From Oscillatoria nigro-viridis PCC 7112 (GTDB lineage: Bacteria > Cyanobacteriota > Cyanobacteriia > Cyanobacteriales > Microcoleaceae), in NCBI RefSeq assembly GCF_000317475.1, contig NC_019729.1:4788501-4852500 (forward strand): 64,000 nt of DNA, in the 5' to 3' direction. The notes beneath the pieces were generated by a model that was not told the DNA's origin, did not search any database, and worked only from the letters and a program-made list of their open reading frames with translations. Positions 26,886 through 36,297 of this stretch are shown here, in pieces; position 1 is the stretch's first letter; each line of letters opens with the position of its first letter. A program made the translations under genes and the position numbers.

Positions 26886-29624
26886 CTAAGTTGCAGCTTC
26901 ATTCACCGGGAATCTATCGATTAACTGCATCGCCCGACAAGCATTCCTCCGCAAAGAATCGGAAACATGAGGAACATGAGGAATCTGAGACAAGAAATCC
27001 AAAGTCCGGCGCAAAATCCGCACCACATCCCCTTCATCCAAACTCGTATGGCTAATCAGTTCCAGCCATTCAACACCCAGAGCCCACTGTTCGACCAAAG
27101 TCACTAATTCCCGTTCCAGCCAAATCGGGATTGCAGCTTCGTGACGGTACTGCACTTGAAACAACCGGCGGCGCAGCCCTTTTTGCAGATTGTCCAAAGG
27201 TGCCAAAACTTCTGGCGACAGCGAGTAGTGAGTCCAACTGTCGGGCCTGGAAACTTCTGTAACTAAGGCCGCGCAAGCAGCAGCGAGGTGGTGGGGGTCG
27301 AGTTCGTCAAACTCGGCAGACATCAGGGACAAACCCAGCCACAGTTCGTTATCGCCGCGAATGGCGGCGCAAGCTTGACCCAAGATTGTCGGCACCAACC
27401 TGTCGGAGGAGTCATCTCGGTTTCCATGTGCCGAAACTACTCTTTCCAAGCAGCCAAAATTCAGCAAGATGTCGATTAAGTTGAGAAATTGCTCCCAGTA
27501 GCGAGCTCGCTGCTTTTCTAACTCTTGTTCGCTTTTGCGGATTTCTTTTTTCAATTCTTCCCGGCGGCGCTGGCGTTTGAGCAAAGTACCGGGATTGCCC
27601 CATTCTAGAACCGGGTGAATTTCTAGCTTAGCTTCTAGGGCTGCGATTTTGTGCTGTTGCTCGATCGCCTCTGGGCTCGGTTCCGGTGTCGGCAATTGTG
27701 GGATCGATCCAGCAATTGAAGCAGTTTCTTCAGTTCCCAAGCGGCACTGGCCTAGTCTCAGGGGCATTTCCGGCGGCGGGTTCAAGGTATCTGCAACGCT
27801 CAAGCGGGGTAATTCGGCGTGCAGGGTAGCGACATCGCTAATGGCGACGACATACCAGCGGTTATCTTTGCCCAAGCACACCAAATTTGGTGCTTGGCCG
27901 GAACCTGGGGTTTTGGCAACCAGTACGGCGGGTACGGGAGTTGTGTGCGATCTTTTGGCTGTCGGAACGTGCTTGCCTTTGAGACTCAGAACCGTGCCGA
28001 GCACTGCAAAAGCCACAGCTACGGACATTTCCTTAAATCTGGCTTCTTCAGCTTGCTGCAATAAAGTTTTCAGCAAACGTTTCTCTTCTTTGAGTCTTGC
28101 CTGCAATTTTTCGTAATGGGCGAGTTCTTTTTCCAGGGTAGAGACATTTCCTCCCCCCGCCAGGGACTCTTCGAGCACCGCCAATTCTGTTTGCAGCCGG
28201 TCTAATTCTGCTTGCTGCGGCTGCAAGTACAAGGTAGACAGGTATTGACCGAAACTCCGCTCTACCAACTCTTGAGCTTCGTCGAGAGTGTGAGTTTGCA
28301 GCAAATTCAGCACCATGCCGTAGCTGGGCGTAAACTGACTGGCGAGGGGGTCGGCTTTGGCTGTTGCCAAATAAGATGCTTCTTTTGCGCCTTCAAAGCG
28401 CGTCTGAACTGCGACCACGTGCCCCAGCTTGTCCATGCCCCGCCGACCCGCCCGACCGGCCATTTGCAGGAATTCTGAAGCGTTTAGCAGTCGGTGTCCC
28501 TTGTCGGTGCGCTTGGACAGGGTGGAAATGACTGTGGTGCGGGCGGGCATATTAATGCCGGCTGCTAGGGTTTCGGTGGCAAATACGACTTTAATCAAAC
28601 CTCTGCCAAAGAGTTCTTCTACTAAACCTTTCCAAGCGGGCAAAATGCCTGCGTGGTGGGCGGCGATGCCTTTTAAAAGTGCTTCTTTTTGACCGAAGCG
28701 TTCTGCTTCTGGGTTTCGCTGTAAAAAATCGTCAATGATGCGTTTGAGTTCGGCTGTTTCGGCTTCGTTAACCAGGGAGAAATTGCCGACTTCTGCGACT
28801 GCTTGGTCGCACCCGCGACGGCTGAAGATGAAGTAAATTGCTGGTAGCATATCTCGATCGTCCAACCGGGCCAAAACATCGGTCAAACTCGGAGTGGGGA
28901 TGCTGCCTCTTTCTACTTTTTGCTGCTTCTTTTTGGGGACTAACCGGACATTCGCTCTTTTGCCGGTCTCGTCTAGCAGGGGAAATATCCCTTTTTGGTT
29001 GGCGAAGTGGAATTGCAGCGGTACTGGCCGAAAGTCTGAGTAGACGAGCTCTGTGGGCCCGTGGACTTTGTTAATCCAGTCTGTGAGTTGCTCGCTATTG
29101 GCAACGGTTGCTGAGAGGGCGAGGAGTTGAATTTCGCTCGAACAGTAGATGATGGATTCTTCCCAGACGGTACCGCGCTGGCGATCGTTCATGTAGTGAC
29201 ACTCGTCGAGTACCACGGTTTCGACTCCGGTGAGGGAAGTACCGACTTCTCCGATCGGCGTACCGTAGAGCATATTCCGAAATATTTCGGTAGTCATCAC
29301 CAAAATCGGCGCATCTCTATTGACGGAGATGTCGCCGGTGAGCAAACCTACGTTGTCGTCTCCAAATTGACTGCGGAAGTCGCGCAGCTTTTGGTTGGAG
29401 AGAGCTTTGAGGGGAGTGGTGTAGAAGACGCGCCGCCCCCTGGAAAGTGCTTGATGGATGGCGTATTCCCCGATTAACGTTTTCCCAGAGCCTGTGGGAG
29501 CGCACACGACAACCGATTTACCTGCATCGAGGGCGGCGATCGCCTCTCTCTGAAAGTTATCTAGCTCGAATGGAAATATGGTCTTCAGATCCAGCTCTGG
29601 GCGGTTCTGGGCAGTGTCTGGCAC
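26886..29624 (-). CDS. Ski2-like DExH-box RNA helicase
   Basis: The 912-residue protein unwinds RNA using ATP. The Q-type and Walker A region (FQREAIAALDAG, CAPTGSGKT, residues about 22-46), motif II DECH near 140, motif III LSATVAN and motif VI QMAGRAGRRGMDK form the two RecA-like domains. An insert and a C-terminal DSHCT-like helical domain (about 740-905) complete the Ski2/Mtr4-like fold. The family includes the plastid helicase ISE2, so a role in RNA turnover or ribosome-associated RNA remodelling is likely. The start codon is GTG at 29624. The stop lies next to an STRR array. Confidence 0.92.
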   Translation of the reverse strand: MPDTAQNRPELDLKTIFPFELDNFQREAIAALDAGKSVVVCAPTGSGKTLIGEYAIHQALSRGRRVFYTTPLKALSNQKLRDFRSQFGDDNVGLLTGDISVNRDAPILVMTTEIFRNMLYGTPIGEVGTSLTGVETVVLDECHYMNDRQRGTVWEESIIYCSSEIQLLALSATVANSEQLTDWINKVHGPTELVYSDFRPVPLQFHFANQKGIFPLLDETGKRANVRLVPKKKQQKVERGSIPTPSLTDVLARLDDRDMLPAIYFIFSRRGCDQAVAEVGNFSLVNEAETAELKRIIDDFLQRNPEAERFGQKEALLKGIAAHHAGILPAWKGLVEELFGRGLIKVVFATETLAAGINMPARTTVISTLSKRTDKGHRLLNASEFLQMAGRAGRRGMDKLGHVVAVQTRFEGAKEASYLATAKADPLASQFTPSYGMVLNLLQTHTLDEAQELVERSFGQYLSTLYLQPQQAELDRLQTELAVLEESLAGGGNVSTLEKELAHYEKLQARLKEEKRLLKTLLQQAEEARFKEMSVAVAFAVLGTVLSLKGKHVPTAKRSHTTPVPAVLVAKTPGSGQAPNLVCLGKDNRWYVVAISDVATLHAELPRLSVADTLNPPPEMPLRLGQCRLGTEETASIAGSIPQLPTPEPSPEAIEQQHKIAALEAKLEIHPVLEWGNPGTLLKRQRRREELKKEIRKSEQELEKQRARYWEQFLNLIDILLNFGCLERVVSAHGNRDDSSDRLVPTILGQACAAIRGDNELWLGLSLMSAEFDELDPHHLAAACAALVTEVSRPDSWTHYSLSPEVLAPLDNLQKGLRRRLFQVQYRHEAAIPIWLERELVTLVEQWALGVEWLELISHTSLDEGDVVRILRRTLDFLSQIPHVPHVSDSLRRNACRAMQLIDRFPVNEAAT

Positions 29625-29730
29625 AAGGATTATTATCAGGTTTGAGGGTAAGTATGCTGAAATCTTGCTAAAAGCAAGTCAGCAGAGGACTGTATTGATT
29701 TTAGACCTTCGTCAGCAAATCGGCTATGAA

Positions 29731-29841
29731 GTCATTAGTCATTAGTCATTAGTCATTAGTAACAATTACCAATTACCAGTTACCTGTTTGACCCCTGCCC
29801 CATGCCCAATTCCCCATTCCCATTCCCATTCCCCATTCCCC
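29731..29841. repeat. STRR arrays (GTCATTA, AATTACC and CCCATTC units)
   Basis: GTCATTA is repeated four times (29731-29760), followed by AACAATTACCAATTACC and then CCCATTC/CCCCATT units to 29841. The array extends into the 5' side of the next gene, so an upstream in-frame ATG at 29802 would add 18 repeat-derived residues and is probably not the true start. Confidence 0.8.
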
Positions 29842-29855
29842 AAGTTTCCTTATCT

Positions 29856-30989
29856 ATGATTCCTGTTATTTCGACTATTCCTGTGGTGCAGCTTGCTTCG
29901 GGCGATCGGCTTTCACTGCAAGTCTATCAGTTCCAAGGTGCGATTCCCGGCAAAAAAGCTTATCTCCAATCTAACCTCCACGGCGCTGAGATTAGCGGTA
30001 ATGCGGTGATTTACCAATTAATTGAGTTTTTAATGTCTTTAGACAGCAGCCAGTTAATCGGGGAAATTTGGCTGGTTCCGGTTTGCAATCCTGTGGGTGT
30101 CAGTCAGCGATCGCACCATTTTTCCCCTGGTCGCTACAATCTTTATGATGGGGTAAATTGGAACCGGATTTTCTGGGATTTTGAAAAGCAAGGTGAAGAT
30201 ATTCTGGGTTTTGCTAAGTCTCACCTCCATCTCGATGCCGATACTGTCAAAGTTAATTACAGAAAAGCGATTGCTTTGAGTTTTGCGAAAGAGTTGGCAA
30301 AAATTAACGCTCCTAGTTGCCGCCCCTACAGCGAACTTTACCGATATCAGCTACAATCTTTGTGTTTGGATGCTGACTACGTGCTCGATTTGCACAGTTC
30401 TACGAATCAAAGTTTAGATTACCTTTACTGTTTTAGTTCCCGCGAGGATAGTGCGAAAGCTTTTTTGCTCGATCGCGCAATCTTGATGGACGAGTACGAC
30501 GGCGATGCTTTTGACGAGGCGTTTCTCAAGCCTTGGCTGGCGCTGGAGAAGGTTTTGGCCCAGTTGGGAAGTGCGATCGAATTTGACATAGAAGCTTGGA
30601 CTTTAGAATTAGGTTCGGGGATGGAAATGAATCCCCAGTCGGTGGCGAATGGCTTGCGGGGCATCAAAAATTACTTAGCCAGTAAGGGTTTATTGAAAAT
30701 CGATGGATTTCCTCTGCCGGAAACTGCGGCGCATCAAGTTATTTTTACCCCCAAGAATTCCGCGATCAAATACTACGCGCCGGCGGGGGGGATGATTCAA
30801 AATCGAGTGCAATTGGGGAGTTATGTCAAAAAGGGCGATCGGCTTTATCAAATTCTCAGCTTTAATAAGAATGGGGAATTTCCCAGTTTGGTTGATGTTT
30901 GTGCTGAGTCGGATGTTTTCATTTTTGATGTTTCGACCAATCAGTCAGTAAATCAAGGAGAGTATGTGTTGTCGGTGATGGCAGATTGA
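29856..30989 (+). CDS. Succinylglutamate desuccinylase/aspartoacylase family protein (M14-like)
   Basis: A zinc-dependent amide hydrolase of about 377 residues. The zinc ligands are His and Glu in LHGAEISGNAV (residues about 41-50) and a later His in YVLDLHSS near 180. The catalytic Glu is probably in WTLELGSG near 250. The C-terminal 80 residues form a barrel-sandwich/lipoyl-like domain (GGMIQNRVQLGSYVKKGDRL). The natural substrate cannot be told from the sequence. I place the start at the ATG at 29856 because the 18 codons before it are STRR repeats. Confidence 0.85.
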   Translation: MIPVISTIPVVQLASGDRLSLQVYQFQGAIPGKKAYLQSNLHGAEISGNAVIYQLIEFLMSLDSSQLIGEIWLVPVCNPVGVSQRSHHFSPGRYNLYDGVNWNRIFWDFEKQGEDILGFAKSHLHLDADTVKVNYRKAIALSFAKELAKINAPSCRPYSELYRYQLQSLCLDADYVLDLHSSTNQSLDYLYCFSSREDSAKAFLLDRAILMDEYDGDAFDEAFLKPWLALEKVLAQLGSAIEFDIEAWTLELGSGMEMNPQSVANGLRGIKNYLASKGLLKIDGFPLPETAAHQVIFTPKNSAIKYYAPAGGMIQNRVQLGSYVKKGDRLYQILSFNKNGEFPSLVDVCAESDVFIFDVSTNQSVNQGEYVLSVMAD

Positions 30990-31058
30990 AAATACCGAGA
31001 AACCGGGTTTCTTCAAGAAACCTGGTTTCTGAAAACCTCTTGGTAGTCGAACCATAAA

Positions 31059-31289
31059 TTACGATATACTATTGAATAGGGCTTGTTTAAATTCGGCTGC
31101 ACTTTTATAATAAATTTCAGGATTGTCAATTAAAGCGCGATCGATAACTGTGGCTACCGGTTTAGGAATCGCAGAAGTGCGATCGCGCACAGGAACCTCA
31201 TCATTTTGCAACACAGCCAAAAACGGGTCTCGATCCTGCAAATTTCGCGGGGAATATCCCGTTATCATCACATACAAACAAGCCGCTCG
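31059..31289 (-). pseudogene. C-terminal fragment of a Ser/Thr protein kinase
   Basis: The residual frame reads AACLYVMITGYSPRNLQDRD, then VPVRDRTSAIPKPVATVIDR and ALIDNPEIYYKSAAEFKQAL. This is the end of a Hanks-type kinase domain (the region from helix F onward, as in cyanobacterial kinases). The ATP-binding and catalytic loops are missing, and no start codon or ribosome binding site precedes the fragment. It adjoins a small inverted-repeat element and a transposase relic, so the gene was probably destroyed by rearrangement there. Confidence 0.75.
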
Positions 31290-31335
31290 ATTCGGGATTT
31301 GGGATTACAAAAACTTCTACTCCCCCCCTTAGCAC

Positions 31336-31435
31336 TAAGCTGTCGCGCATTTAAATTGTAGATTCAGGGCGGGCGGGACACCCCACAAGACGGGGAATTG
31401 TTTTTTAACAGACAATTTAAATGTAGAACAGCTTA
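31336..31435. mobile_element. 100-bp element with 24-bp terminal inverted repeats
   Basis: The left end TAAGCTGTCGCGCATTTAAA, continuing TTGT, and the complement of the right end TAAGCTGTTCTACATTTAAA, continuing TTGT, agree at 20 of 24 positions. The inside is GC-rich and has no coding capacity. The element abuts the end of a Tn5/IS4-like transposase relic, so it may be a non-autonomous derivative or a later insertion. Confidence 0.6.
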
Positions 31436-31873
31436 TGCTTTATAAACATCTTTCTGGGAGCATCTCACTTGTGCCCACACCTATTGGTCGATAATTCCTA
31501 ATGGTAGCCCCTGTGTTGTTGCTGCCAAATTAGAATGCAATTTCAATCCCTGAGCATATTTACTATCAAGATATCCGACTCCTTTGATGGTTTTATGCGT
31601 AGTGTAATTTAATTCGGTTGTATGTTGTATTGCTCAGATAATTTGATGATTTTTGATTTTTGAAAGCGTCGCATCTACGTGTCCTCTCCTAAGCTGAGCT
31701 GGTTTTATGTATGGTGAATCCCAGAAATCATTAGTAGCTTTAGTTTCTGTCCATGTACCACTAGCTTGAGCTACACTGGAGGTTTGTTGCTCGCTCAAGT
31801 TAGAGACAATTTTCATAAATCTCTTTGTTCTTCTTACATCTGGCAATTGAGTTTTTTCTAATTCTTGCCTTAC
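31436..31873 (-). pseudogene. Relic of a Tn5/IS4-like transposase
   Basis: The first part (QELEKTQLPDVRRTKRFMKI, VSNLSEQQTSSVAQASGTW, ATNDFWDSPYIKP) matches the N-terminal DNA-binding domain of Tn5-type transposases. After a frameshift near 31640 a second frame gives AIQHTTELNYTTHKTIKGVG, YLDSKYAQGLKLHSNLA and TTQGLPLGIIDQ, followed by an in-frame stop and VWAQ. This is the start of the catalytic domain with the first acidic region. The start codon, the rest of the catalytic core and the C-terminus are gone. Confidence 0.8.
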
Positions 31874-31983
31874 CTATCGATCGATCGTTTTAACCTGATT
31901 TCTGGGCGATCGCCGCAGCGTTCAACTGCACAGATGTTGATTTTTGTCAACTTTCTTGTTAAGAAAAATGTTGATCGAGCATA

Positions 31984-32139
31984 GCTTAGCAAGGGCGGTT
32001 TCATTCGACCTAGGGGCAAACCCTCGTGAAGAGCTCCGATATTTGAAACACCGATTCCCTCGTCCGTGGAGGGGGTAGGCATTCTTGGCGCTACTCCTAC
32101 AAAACGATGATTTCCCTGAGAATGAAACAGCCCTGCTTT
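31984..32139. repeat. Palindromic element, second copy of the C-rich family
   Basis: TTAGCAAGGGCGGTTTCATT on the left is mirrored by AATGAAACAGCCCTGC on the right. The central part differs from the copy at 11981-12157. The 88-codon open frame through it has no coding features. The remaining stretch to 32504 holds another repeat-like segment (GGAGTATCCCGCAGGGGGAG) and AT-rich promoter-like sequence, but no gene. Confidence 0.55.
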
Positions 32140-32504
32140 GTTCTGCAAGATGACGGGCTTTGATATTGGGATATTACTATGGAATGTTGATTTTTCACCC
32201 CCTAGTTAACAATTATTAACAGTAGGCACACCGCAAAGGAAAAGGAGTATCCCGCAGGGGGAGTAGGACACAGCAATGCCTTGTCCCTACGGTTGGCTTT
32301 GAGTTTTAATACTTGTTATAAGATTGACGATTGTAGAGTTTTACAATCTTTAAAATAGCTGAGCGCGCTAGCACAAAAGAAGAGATGCCGTAGTATTCCT
32401 ATAGTATTAAACACCCTAAATTATACACTTCTGACTTTAGGGAGAGGGAACTGAACGAATTAATTTCTACTATTAATTTAAGTAGAGCAAAGAGGAAAAA
32501 ACAC

Positions 32505-33365
32505 ATGGCACTTCAAAAATTAGCAGACTTTTATCCTAACTATCAGGAAGAAATATTTGCTGGAGACGACATCAAGGGATTTGATGTTTATGCGGGCGAC
32601 TCTGATGAAAAAGTAGGCACGGTTTATGATGCTTTGGTTGATGACACTGGTCGTTTCCGCTATCTGGTAATTGATACCGGTATTTGGATTTTTGGCAAAA
32701 AAGTATTGTTGCCAATCGGCTCAGCTCGCTTCGACTACGGAGCCCGTCGCGTCTACGCAACAGGCCTTCGCAGCAAAGCTCAAGCAGAACAATTGCCGGC
32801 TTACAATGAATTAGAATCAGTAGATTACGATCGCGAAGAACAGGTAAGAGGCGTTTACCGCAATCAAGAAACTGCCGCTGTCAGCACTGCAACTCCTGCT
32901 AGCTACGATCGCAGCAGCTACAGCTACGATATGGACCGCCCCCTCTACGACACCAACGAACAGCAGCACCAAAATCTCAAGCTTTATGAAGAACGCTTGA
33001 TTGCCAACAAACAGCGCGCAAAAACAGGTGAAGTAGCAGTTGGCAAGCGCGTGGAAACTGAAACAGCGCGAGCTTCAGTACCCATTGAAAAAGAACGAGT
33101 CGTAATCGATCGAGTAACCCCGGTAGAAGCGGGTCGAGTAGTTTCAGTCGGTGACGCTGACTTCCAATCAGGGGAAGTTGCACGCATAGAAGTCTACGAA
33201 GAAACGGCCGACATTCACAAGGAAGCTTTCGTCCGGGAAGAAGTCAACGTCAGAAAAGAAGTTGTTCGCAGCACGGTTGAGGGCGAAGAAACCTTGCGTC
33301 GTGAAGAATTAGACGTTAAGACTGATGGAACTGCGGTTGTAGATAATAAAAATCCAAAGATCTAA
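32505..33365 (+). CDS. PRC-barrel and DUF2382 stress protein
   Basis: A 286-residue soluble protein. The N-terminal 115 residues are a PRC-barrel (KGFDVYAGDSDEKVGTVYDA, FRYLVIDTGIWIFGKKVLLP). After a Tyr/Ser-rich linker, a DUF2382 domain (about 155-275) begins with LKLYEERLIANKQRAKTGEV and is rich in charged heptads (EVNVRKEVVRSTVEGEE). Such proteins are often induced by osmotic or oxidative stress in bacteria; the biochemical role is not known. AGAGGA eight bases before the ATG is a good ribosome binding site. A paralogue follows 221 bp downstream. Confidence 0.88.
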   Translation: MALQKLADFYPNYQEEIFAGDDIKGFDVYAGDSDEKVGTVYDALVDDTGRFRYLVIDTGIWIFGKKVLLPIGSARFDYGARRVYATGLRSKAQAEQLPAYNELESVDYDREEQVRGVYRNQETAAVSTATPASYDRSSYSYDMDRPLYDTNEQQHQNLKLYEERLIANKQRAKTGEVAVGKRVETETARASVPIEKERVVIDRVTPVEAGRVVSVGDADFQSGEVARIEVYEETADIHKEAFVREEVNVRKEVVRSTVEGEETLRREELDVKTDGTAVVDNKNPKI

Positions 33366-33586
33366 ACCAACCGCAACAGGTATTGCGTAGGAATTGCGCC
33401 TTAATGACATAATTCTGTCACTGCCCAGGTTTGATTTGATTTGTGGCGATCGCGCAATTCCTATGTGAGCGGCGGCGGGGGTACAAAACTTGTCTGGTTT
33501 TGGCAACCTTTATGCACTTTCCCCGCCTTTACCAATTTCCCCTTACCAATTCATAATAAAAGTCCCCAAGCAGGAAAGTTTAAAAA

Positions 33587-34480
33587 ATGAACGGTCAAGC
33601 ATCAGCAGAAAAGATAGCAACTGCCAAATCAATAACCCGTCTCAACCGGGTGCCTGAAAAAGTCAGAACTAAGCTAAAAAGTTTTACCGTCAAAGACAAC
33701 CAAGGTCACTTAGTAGGCAAAGTTAAAGATGTCTATTTTGATGCTAACGGTCAGTTAAACTTTGTCGTGGCCGGGCTAGGCAGCGAAAACACCCGCATTT
33801 TTTTATTAAGTGTTAAGCTGCTAAAAAAAGTCGATTATCACCAAAAAGTGCTGTTTGTAACTATTAATTCGTCTCAAGTCGATATGCTGCCGGTAGTTTC
33901 GGAAAATGACTGGGATACGTATTTAGAAAATGCCTCTGAACCGCATAGTGAATTTAGCAACAGTGAGTTAACAAATCCCTCAACAGTTATGTCAAATCTA
34001 ACAGATGCCGATCGCACAGATGCAAATTTGGAGATAGATCGGGATGAGGAAAACTTCGATATTGTCGATCGAGAAGTAATTCGCCTGTTAGAAGAACGAT
34101 TGGTGATCGATCGCAGCAAGCGCAAAGTCGGCGAAGTCATAGTGCGTAAAGAAATTGAAACTCGGATGGTACAAGTACCCATCCAGTGGGAAAAGCTGAT
34201 TGTCGAACAAGTCGGCGACGATCCCAAGGTGTTGGCAGAAATAGATTTAGGCGAGGGAAACATCACCGGTATAGATTTGACGGAGATTAAGACCGATCGC
34301 CAAGAACCGACAGTTAAGGCTGAATTTACCTCTGTGCAGAAAGCTAGCAAAATCTTAAATTCGATCGCCTCTCAACCCCGCCACGGTTGCGTTAAAGTCC
34401 GCCTCGAACTCGTTCTGGAAGACAAGCAACTTGAGGATACTTACCAAAAATGGATGACGGAACACCACCCTGAGAGTTAA
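33587..34480 (+). CDS. PRC-barrel and DUF2382 protein, paralogue
   Basis: A 297-residue protein with the same order as its upstream neighbour but diverged. A PRC-barrel-like domain comes first (KSFTVKDNQGHLVGKVKDVY, LNFVVAGLGS, residues about 30-110), then an acidic linker, then DUF2382 (VIRLLEERLVIDRSKRKVGE, about 165-225). The last 60 residues (PRHGCVKVRLELVLEDKQLE) are absent from the neighbour. It probably arose by tandem duplication. An 'AGGAAAG' sequence precedes the ATG. No clear regulatory site is seen in the gap between the two genes. Confidence 0.85.
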   Translation: MNGQASAEKIATAKSITRLNRVPEKVRTKLKSFTVKDNQGHLVGKVKDVYFDANGQLNFVVAGLGSENTRIFLLSVKLLKKVDYHQKVLFVTINSSQVDMLPVVSENDWDTYLENASEPHSEFSNSELTNPSTVMSNLTDADRTDANLEIDRDEENFDIVDREVIRLLEERLVIDRSKRKVGEVIVRKEIETRMVQVPIQWEKLIVEQVGDDPKVLAEIDLGEGNITGIDLTEIKTDRQEPTVKAEFTSVQKASKILNSIASQPRHGCVKVRLELVLEDKQLEDTYQKWMTEHHPES

Positions 34481-34768
34481 AATATTCGTCCTTTTCGGTG
34501 CAGATTTTAGCTATTAGCGAGAAACTTAAATCTAAGAGTGGACTGTGGCGAGTCGTGCTGGGGAGGAAGTTCACCGCCATCTACTAAGATCGGGTTCGGA
34601 ATTAACCGTAATTTTGGTAGGGGCGGGTTCACCAATATCTATAATACAAGCGCGAGATCCGTAAGCCCGCCCCGACCGGGATATTTAAATTTTTAGCGAT
34701 CGACCTCTAGACAAAATTGTACCGACTTGCGGTAAAATTGTGGTGGTCAAATTTAAAAGTATTTGAAA
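34481..34768. other. Intergenic region with a GGGGCGGG palindromic repeat
   Basis: A GGGGCGGGTTCACCAATATC segment at 34620 pairs with CCCGCCCC near 34670. A related GGGGCGGGTTTATCGATATT occurs at 51364. No gene or RNA gene was recognised. Confidence 0.4.
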
Positions 34769-35254
34769 ATGCCCAGCACAATCTCCGACATTAAAGTAAC
34801 AACGATCGCAGGCGAAGACAAGCAGCTAGGAGAGTACGCTGGCAAGGTACTCTTGATAGTTAATGTAGCTTCCAAATGTGGCTATACGCCTCAATACAAA
34901 GGACTCGAAGAATTGAGCCAGAAGTACAGCGCGGCTGGACTCCGGGTTTTAGGATTTCCCTGCAACGACTTCGGAGCTCAAGAACCCGGAAGTAATCCAG
35001 AAATCGTCAATTTCTGTACTACAAAATACGGCGTCACCTTTGAATTATTTGACAAAGTACGCGCTAAAGGTACTCAGCAGCACCCGCTGTACGCTAAACT
35101 TACGAATGCAGTCGATCCCAAGGGTGAGGTTTCGTGGAATTTTGAGAAATTCTTAGTTAGCAAACAGGGTGAAGTGGTTGCTAGATTCCGCAGCAGTGTT
35201 GGCCCCGATTCGCCCGAACTGATTGCTGCTATCGAGCGAGAATTGGCAAAATAA
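34769..35254 (+). CDS. Glutathione peroxidase (Cys type)
   Basis: A 161-residue thioredoxin-fold peroxidase that reduces hydrogen peroxide and lipid hydroperoxides. The peroxidatic residue is Cys37 in NVASKCGYTPQY, where selenocysteine stands in animal enzymes. The conserved LGFPCNDFGAQEPG and the WNFEKFLV block with the catalytic Trp follow. Cyanobacterial members often use NADPH or thioredoxin systems as reductant; the donor here is not evident. The ATG at 34769 was chosen over a TTG two codons upstream. Confidence 0.95.
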   Translation: MPSTISDIKVTTIAGEDKQLGEYAGKVLLIVNVASKCGYTPQYKGLEELSQKYSAAGLRVLGFPCNDFGAQEPGSNPEIVNFCTTKYGVTFELFDKVRAKGTQQHPLYAKLTNAVDPKGEVSWNFEKFLVSKQGEVVARFRSSVGPDSPELIAAIERELAK

Positions 35255-35449
35255 GAAGTTCGGCAACTAAGCAGTGTACAGGACTTAACGGATTTAACGG
35301 ATGGATGTTTAGGGAAGAGGGAAGAAATTAATCAGCTTTTTTTTCAATAAGTTGAAAGCTATTTTTTTTCTATCTTCCCCATTGTTGGCAAGCACTCAAC
35401 CCTGAACGAATACCGATGATTGTATTTAATTGGAGAACGGTTTAATTTA

Positions 35450-35563
35450 ATGGAAAATACATCGGGATTAGATTTAGTGGTAGGTTTACTTGCCTTAGCA
35501 ATTCTGGCAGGTGGTCTGGTCATGCTATTTGTAGGTATGGCATCGTTTCCTAAAGAAAAATAA
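35450..35563 (+). CDS. 37-residue single-helix membrane protein
   Basis: The ATG at 35450 is preceded by GGAGAACGG at a suitable distance. The product starts MENTSGLDLVVGLL, has one glycine-rich membrane helix (about residues 8-31, with LAGGLVMLFVG) and ends FPKEK. The size and helix are like the small subunits of cyanobacterial photosynthetic or respiratory membrane complexes, but I do not recognise it as any known Psb, Psa, Pet or Ndh subunit. It stands alone between gpx and the VOC gene. Confidence 0.55.
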   Translation: MENTSGLDLVVGLLALAILAGGLVMLFVGMASFPKEK

Positions 35564-35742
35564 TACTAATCGATATGAGATGCGATCGCACGACCCGAAT
35601 TAAAGTCTTTGTAGTGAGGTCTGAAGTCCTCCTAGAAATCGGAGGGTTCTAGCCCTGATTGCCCACTGAAAATGCTTATTTTACAGCAGACGATCTGAAT
35701 CAATCAAACTGCTTTCAATTTTAACATTCGGAATTGACAATC

Positions 35743-36204
35743 ATGCAAACTACCGAAAACAACGTCAAAATTGCCCTCGCGCCGGGGAATTTGCGCCGCG
35801 TTCACCATATCGCTTTAAACGTGCGGGATATGAAAGCTTCCCGTCACTTCTACGGTACAATTCTCGGGCTGCACGAACTAACAGGTGCAGAAATTCCCGC
35901 AAGTTTAACAGAAATGGTGGCCGCTGGTAAAGTCGCTAATTTCGTTACCCCAGACGGTACTGTTATTGACTTATTTTGGCAGCCCGACTTAGAACCGCCA
36001 AACCCAGACCCGGAGAAAGCTTTTACCCGCGCCAACCACTTAGCCTTCGATATCGATCCGGATTTGTTCGATCGCGCTCTGGAAGTGCTAAAGTCAAATC
36101 AAATTGCGATCGATAGCGGCCCCGTCACTCGCGCTACAGGGCGCGGCATTTACTTTTACGATCCTGATGGATTTATCATCGAAATCCGTTGTGATGCAGT
36201 TTAA
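35743..36204 (+). CDS. VOC superfamily protein (glyoxalase/dioxygenase fold)
   Basis: The 153-residue product has two beta-alpha-beta-beta-beta modules. Candidate metal ligands are His in RVHHIALNVRDM (residues about 21-22), His in TRANHLAFDID (about 96) and Glu in FIIEIRC near the C-terminus. Members include glyoxalase I, fosfomycin resistance enzymes and ring-cleaving dioxygenases, so the substrate cannot be assigned. The ATG at 35743 was preferred to a TTG three codons upstream. It is probably monocistronic. Confidence 0.85.
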   Translation: MQTTENNVKIALAPGNLRRVHHIALNVRDMKASRHFYGTILGLHELTGAEIPASLTEMVAAGKVANFVTPDGTVIDLFWQPDLEPPNPDPEKAFTRANHLAFDIDPDLFDRALEVLKSNQIAIDSGPVTRATGRGIYFYDPDGFIIEIRCDAV

Positions 36205-36297
36205 ACAGTCGCTATCGGGTTCTCGGTAGTCTGCCTGCACCCTACATTTACTCTTTCGATCGCGGTGTTCCGCAAACATCCTACCTTGAGAGTTGTT

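Noticed and set aside
31870-32148. 92-residue minus-strand ORF
   Set aside because: It is contained within a palindromic element, and the start and codon pattern are not gene-like.
34510-34680. 5S rRNA-like segment
   Set aside because: A few bases resemble the 5S CCGAACTCGG region, but the rest does not fold or align as 5S rRNA. A GGGGCGGG palindromic repeat explains part of it.
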